Shown here: piece after piece, positions 62,313 through 64,000 of the stretch
Layout of the letters: every line of letters starts with the position of its first letter
Position numbering within the stretch: the first letter of the stretch is position 1
DNA from: Schnuerera sp. xch1
GTDB lineage: Bacteria > Bacillota > Clostridia > Tissierellales > Tepidimicrobiaceae
Length of the DNA stretch: 64,000 nt
NCBI RefSeq assembly: GCF_019931165.1
Contig: NZ_JAIOUP010000002.1
Coordinates: forward strand, 1-64,000
Direction of reading: 5' to 3'
Notes under the pieces: generated by a model
Told to the model about the DNA's origin: nothing
The model's database searches: none
What the model saw: only the letters and a program-made list of their open reading frames with translations
Translations under genes and position numbers: made by a program

Positions 62313-62816
62313 TTATTCTATGTATCGTTTATATCGTTCATTATATTTTAAAACATTAATCTTTGTTGCTTCAATTTCCTCACTATTAACTTCCCTAACT
62401 ACTTTGCTTGGAATTCCTAATACTAGAGAATTAGAAGGAATAATCTTACCCTCCGTCACGACAGCTCCTGCTCCTATTATACAGTTATCACCAATAATTA
62501 CATTATTTAAAATAATTGCTCCCATACCGATAAGACAGTTATCGCCAATTTTACATCCATGTAGTATTGCACTATGTCCAATTACAGTATAATCACCAAT
62601 TATAGTTGGTACACCAGCTTCTGTATGTAAAACAGAATTGTCTTGAATATTAGAGAATTTACCAATAGTAATATTATCTATATCCCCTCTTAACACTGCT
62701 CCAAACCATATGCTTGAACCTTCGCCAATGTTTACATTTCCTATTACTGTAGCATTATCCGCTATGAAAGTATCTTCATGTATATTTGGAAGTATTCCAT
62801 CAAAATTTTTTATCAT
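62313..62816 (-). CDS. Gamma-carbonic anhydrase-family protein
   Basis: 167 residues, a left-handed beta-helix of hexapeptide repeats (IGEGSSIWFGAVLRGD, IGKFSNIQDNSVLHTEAG, IGMGAIILNN). Three zinc ligands His 64, 81 and 86 fit the H-x16-H-x4-H pattern of gamma-class enzymes and YrdA/PaaY relatives. Such proteins hydrate CO2 or hydrolyse thioesters in other cases; activity is not assured without the catalytic Glu residues being checked. Ribosome site AAGGAG. Confidence 0.92.
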   Translation of the reverse strand: MIKNFDGILPNIHEDTFIADNATVIGNVNIGEGSSIWFGAVLRGDIDNITIGKFSNIQDNSVLHTEAGVPTIIGDYTVIGHSAILHGCKIGDNCLIGMGAIILNNVIIGDNCIIGAGAVVTEGKIIPSNSLVLGIPSKVVREVNSEEIEATKINVLKYNERYKRYIE

Positions 62817-62893
62817 ATGTGCTTCTCCTTTATATGTGTCTTACAAATGTATTATACGCAAAGTTTTATCATAATTTGCATAATAATGTCAAC

Positions 62894-63790
62894 TTACATA
62901 AATAGTATAGCTATACCAGCAACTGATATTATTGCTCCAAATATTTCTTTTGGTTTAATCTTTTCCTTAAATATGATTATCGAAAAAGGTATTATAATCA
63001 CTGGCATTATTGATGTTAAAGTTGATGAAATGCCAGCACTTGTATGTTTTAAAGAAACTAATGATAAAGTTACACCTAAAAATGGCCCAAAAAAGGAACC
63101 TACTGCTATATTCCTCATTGCTATTCTGTTTTTAAATGCTAATTTTACATCTCCATATTTTTTAGTCGCAAAAAATAATATTGTAAAACTAATTAATCCT
63201 GATATTATCCTTATCTGAGTGGCTGCAAATGGATTATAGTCTCCCATCCCAATTTTACTCACTATAAGACCAAGTGCTTGTCCAAAAGCTCCTAGAAAAG
63301 CATATATTAATCCTTTTTTAGAATGGGTTAGCTTAATTTTTTTCTCGTCTTTTTCCTTGTTTAATATAACTATTGCTATGCCTGACACTGTAACAAACAT
63401 CCCTATTATGCTAATTAAGCCTAACTTTTCTCTTAAAAATATGAATCCAAGCAAAGCTGTAATTGGGGGACTCGATGCCATTATTAATAAAGATATTCTC
63501 GCTCCTATTTCTACATAGGATTGAAAAAGAAATAAATCTCCCAAAAAAAAGCCAATAAATCCTGAAAACATAAGCCAAGTCCAATTATTTGTTGTAGCAT
63601 CCATGGGCAGGAACATTCCTCTAGCAAAGAAACAATATACACTAACAAAAATAAAACCTAAAATTAACTTTAAATAATTTACTACTAGAGAACCTACTCT
63701 TTTGCTTGCATCTTCAAAAACTATTCCATTTATTGTCCAACATAACGCTGTAGCCAATGCAGCTAGCTCTCCTAAATTTTGCTTAATCAT
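62894..63790 (-). CDS. EamA/DMT-family transporter
   Basis: About 298 residues with ten predicted membrane segments in two repeated EamA halves (GELAALATALCWTINGIVFEDASKRVG; HSKKGLIYAFLGAFGQALGLIVSK; C-terminal TSAGISSTLTSIMPVIIIPFSIIIFKEKIKPKEIFGAIISVAGIAILFM). Members export or import amino acids and other metabolites. The start is set to ATG 63790, eight nt after AAGGTGG; a GTG at 63802 is an alternative. Substrate unknown. Confidence 0.9.
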   Translation of the reverse strand: MIKQNLGELAALATALCWTINGIVFEDASKRVGSLVVNYLKLILGFIFVSVYCFFARGMFLPMDATTNNWTWLMFSGFIGFFLGDLFLFQSYVEIGARISLLIMASSPPITALLGFIFLREKLGLISIIGMFVTVSGIAIVILNKEKDEKKIKLTHSKKGLIYAFLGAFGQALGLIVSKIGMGDYNPFAATQIRIISGLISFTILFFATKKYGDVKLAFKNRIAMRNIAVGSFFGPFLGVTLSLVSLKHTSAGISSTLTSIMPVIIIPFSIIIFKEKIKPKEIFGAIISVAGIAILFM

Positions 63791-63879
63791 TACCCTCACC
63801 ACCTTCTGTCTATACTAGCTGAATATAATATACTACTTTGCTATTATATTGTAAATAGGAGAATTATAATATCCTGTTT

Positions 63880-64000
63880 TTAATCTATATTTTTAATCAA
63901 ATACTTTTTTATAAAATACAGTATTATATATATTATTGTTAAACAAACACCTGCTATTAAGCCATAGCCTTGACCTTCTACTAACGGCATACTTAATATT
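63880..64000 (-). CDS. Partial membrane protein (3' end)
   Basis: The frame is open from the right edge to TAA at 63880 and gives about 39 residues, PLVEGQGYGLIAGVCLTIIY then a second half of the helix and KKYLIKNID. One hydrophobic helix is visible. The GxGYGLIAG phrase recalls the first helix of sodium:solute symporters, in which case this would be a truncated N-terminal fragment, but it may simply be the C-terminus of another membrane protein. Confidence 0.4.
   Translation of the reverse strand, partial: ILSMPLVEGQGYGLIAGVCLTIIYIILYFIKKYLIKNID

Overview
The window comes from a low-GC, Gram-positive, probably anaerobic amino-acid-fermenting bacterium of the Clostridia/Tissierellia type (Bacillota). 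The evidence is AT-rich DNA, strong GGAGG ribosome sites with frequent TTG/GTG starts, a DegS/DegU pair, PspC/YtxH/FHA-FtsW-PBP proteins, histidine and serine degradation genes, an NfnAB-type transhydrogenase and a truncated 16S gene. This placement is inference; only the first ~228 nt of one 16S gene are present. I saw no CRISPR array, prophage, tRNA or intact transposase.

Layout. 0-0.6 kb: 5' end of a 16S rRNA gene (minus strand) behind tandem sigma-A promoters. 0.6-3.9 kb: a LysR regulator facing a cheW-degS-degU operon. 4.1-9.9 kb: complete histidine utilisation operon hutH-hutU-ftcD-hutI (minus strand). 10-15 kb: a frameshifted thpR, LacI and MarR regulators, a lipid kinase, a DUF948/YtxH pair, two small proteins and a structured RNA that looks like 6S RNA. 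15.3-18.7 kb: a short FtsH, a decayed IS200/IS605-like or IStron-like non-coding element, and two uncharacterised genes. 18.7-26.8 kb: RluA-type pseudouridine synthase, NAD kinase, PepF, an FHA-FtsW-PBP cell-wall operon, PspC and a divergent prenyltransferase.

26.9-41 kb is a serine/threonine/2-oxo-acid region: L-serine dehydratase (two subunits), an orphan aconitase-type large subunit, a GntP permease, threonine aldolase, a two-gene Fe-S/cysteine module of unknown function, a malate/lactate-type dehydrogenase, a class V aminotransferase, a PrpR-type sigma-54 activator and NfnBA. 41.4-53.7 kb encodes a beta-glucan pathway: phosphoglucomutase, a nucleotidyltransferase with a degenerate phosphomannomutase tail, and a giant (about 2,674 residue) cyclic beta-1,2-glucan synthase-like protein. 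53.7-61 kb holds an M20 amidohydrolase, a class I aminotransferase, two further class V (alanine/serine-glyoxylate type) aminotransferases, a second GntP permease and a cupin; an IclR regulator follows. 62.3-64 kb: gamma carbonic anhydrase, an EamA transporter and a partial membrane protein.

How it fits together. Histidine goes to glutamate plus formimino-THF; serine and threonine go to pyruvate, glycine and acetaldehyde; three class V aminotransferases and two GntP carriers point to uptake and transamination of small hydroxy/oxo acids or amino acids; NfnAB balances NADH, NADPH and ferredoxin. The most promising undescribed parts are (i) the operon at 32.6-36.4 kb with its unknown Cys/His-rich protein and ferredoxin-like partner, probably under sigma-54 control, (ii) the structured element at 17.24-17.66 kb, and (iii) a palindromic operator shared by the IclR gene and a class V aminotransferase promoter.
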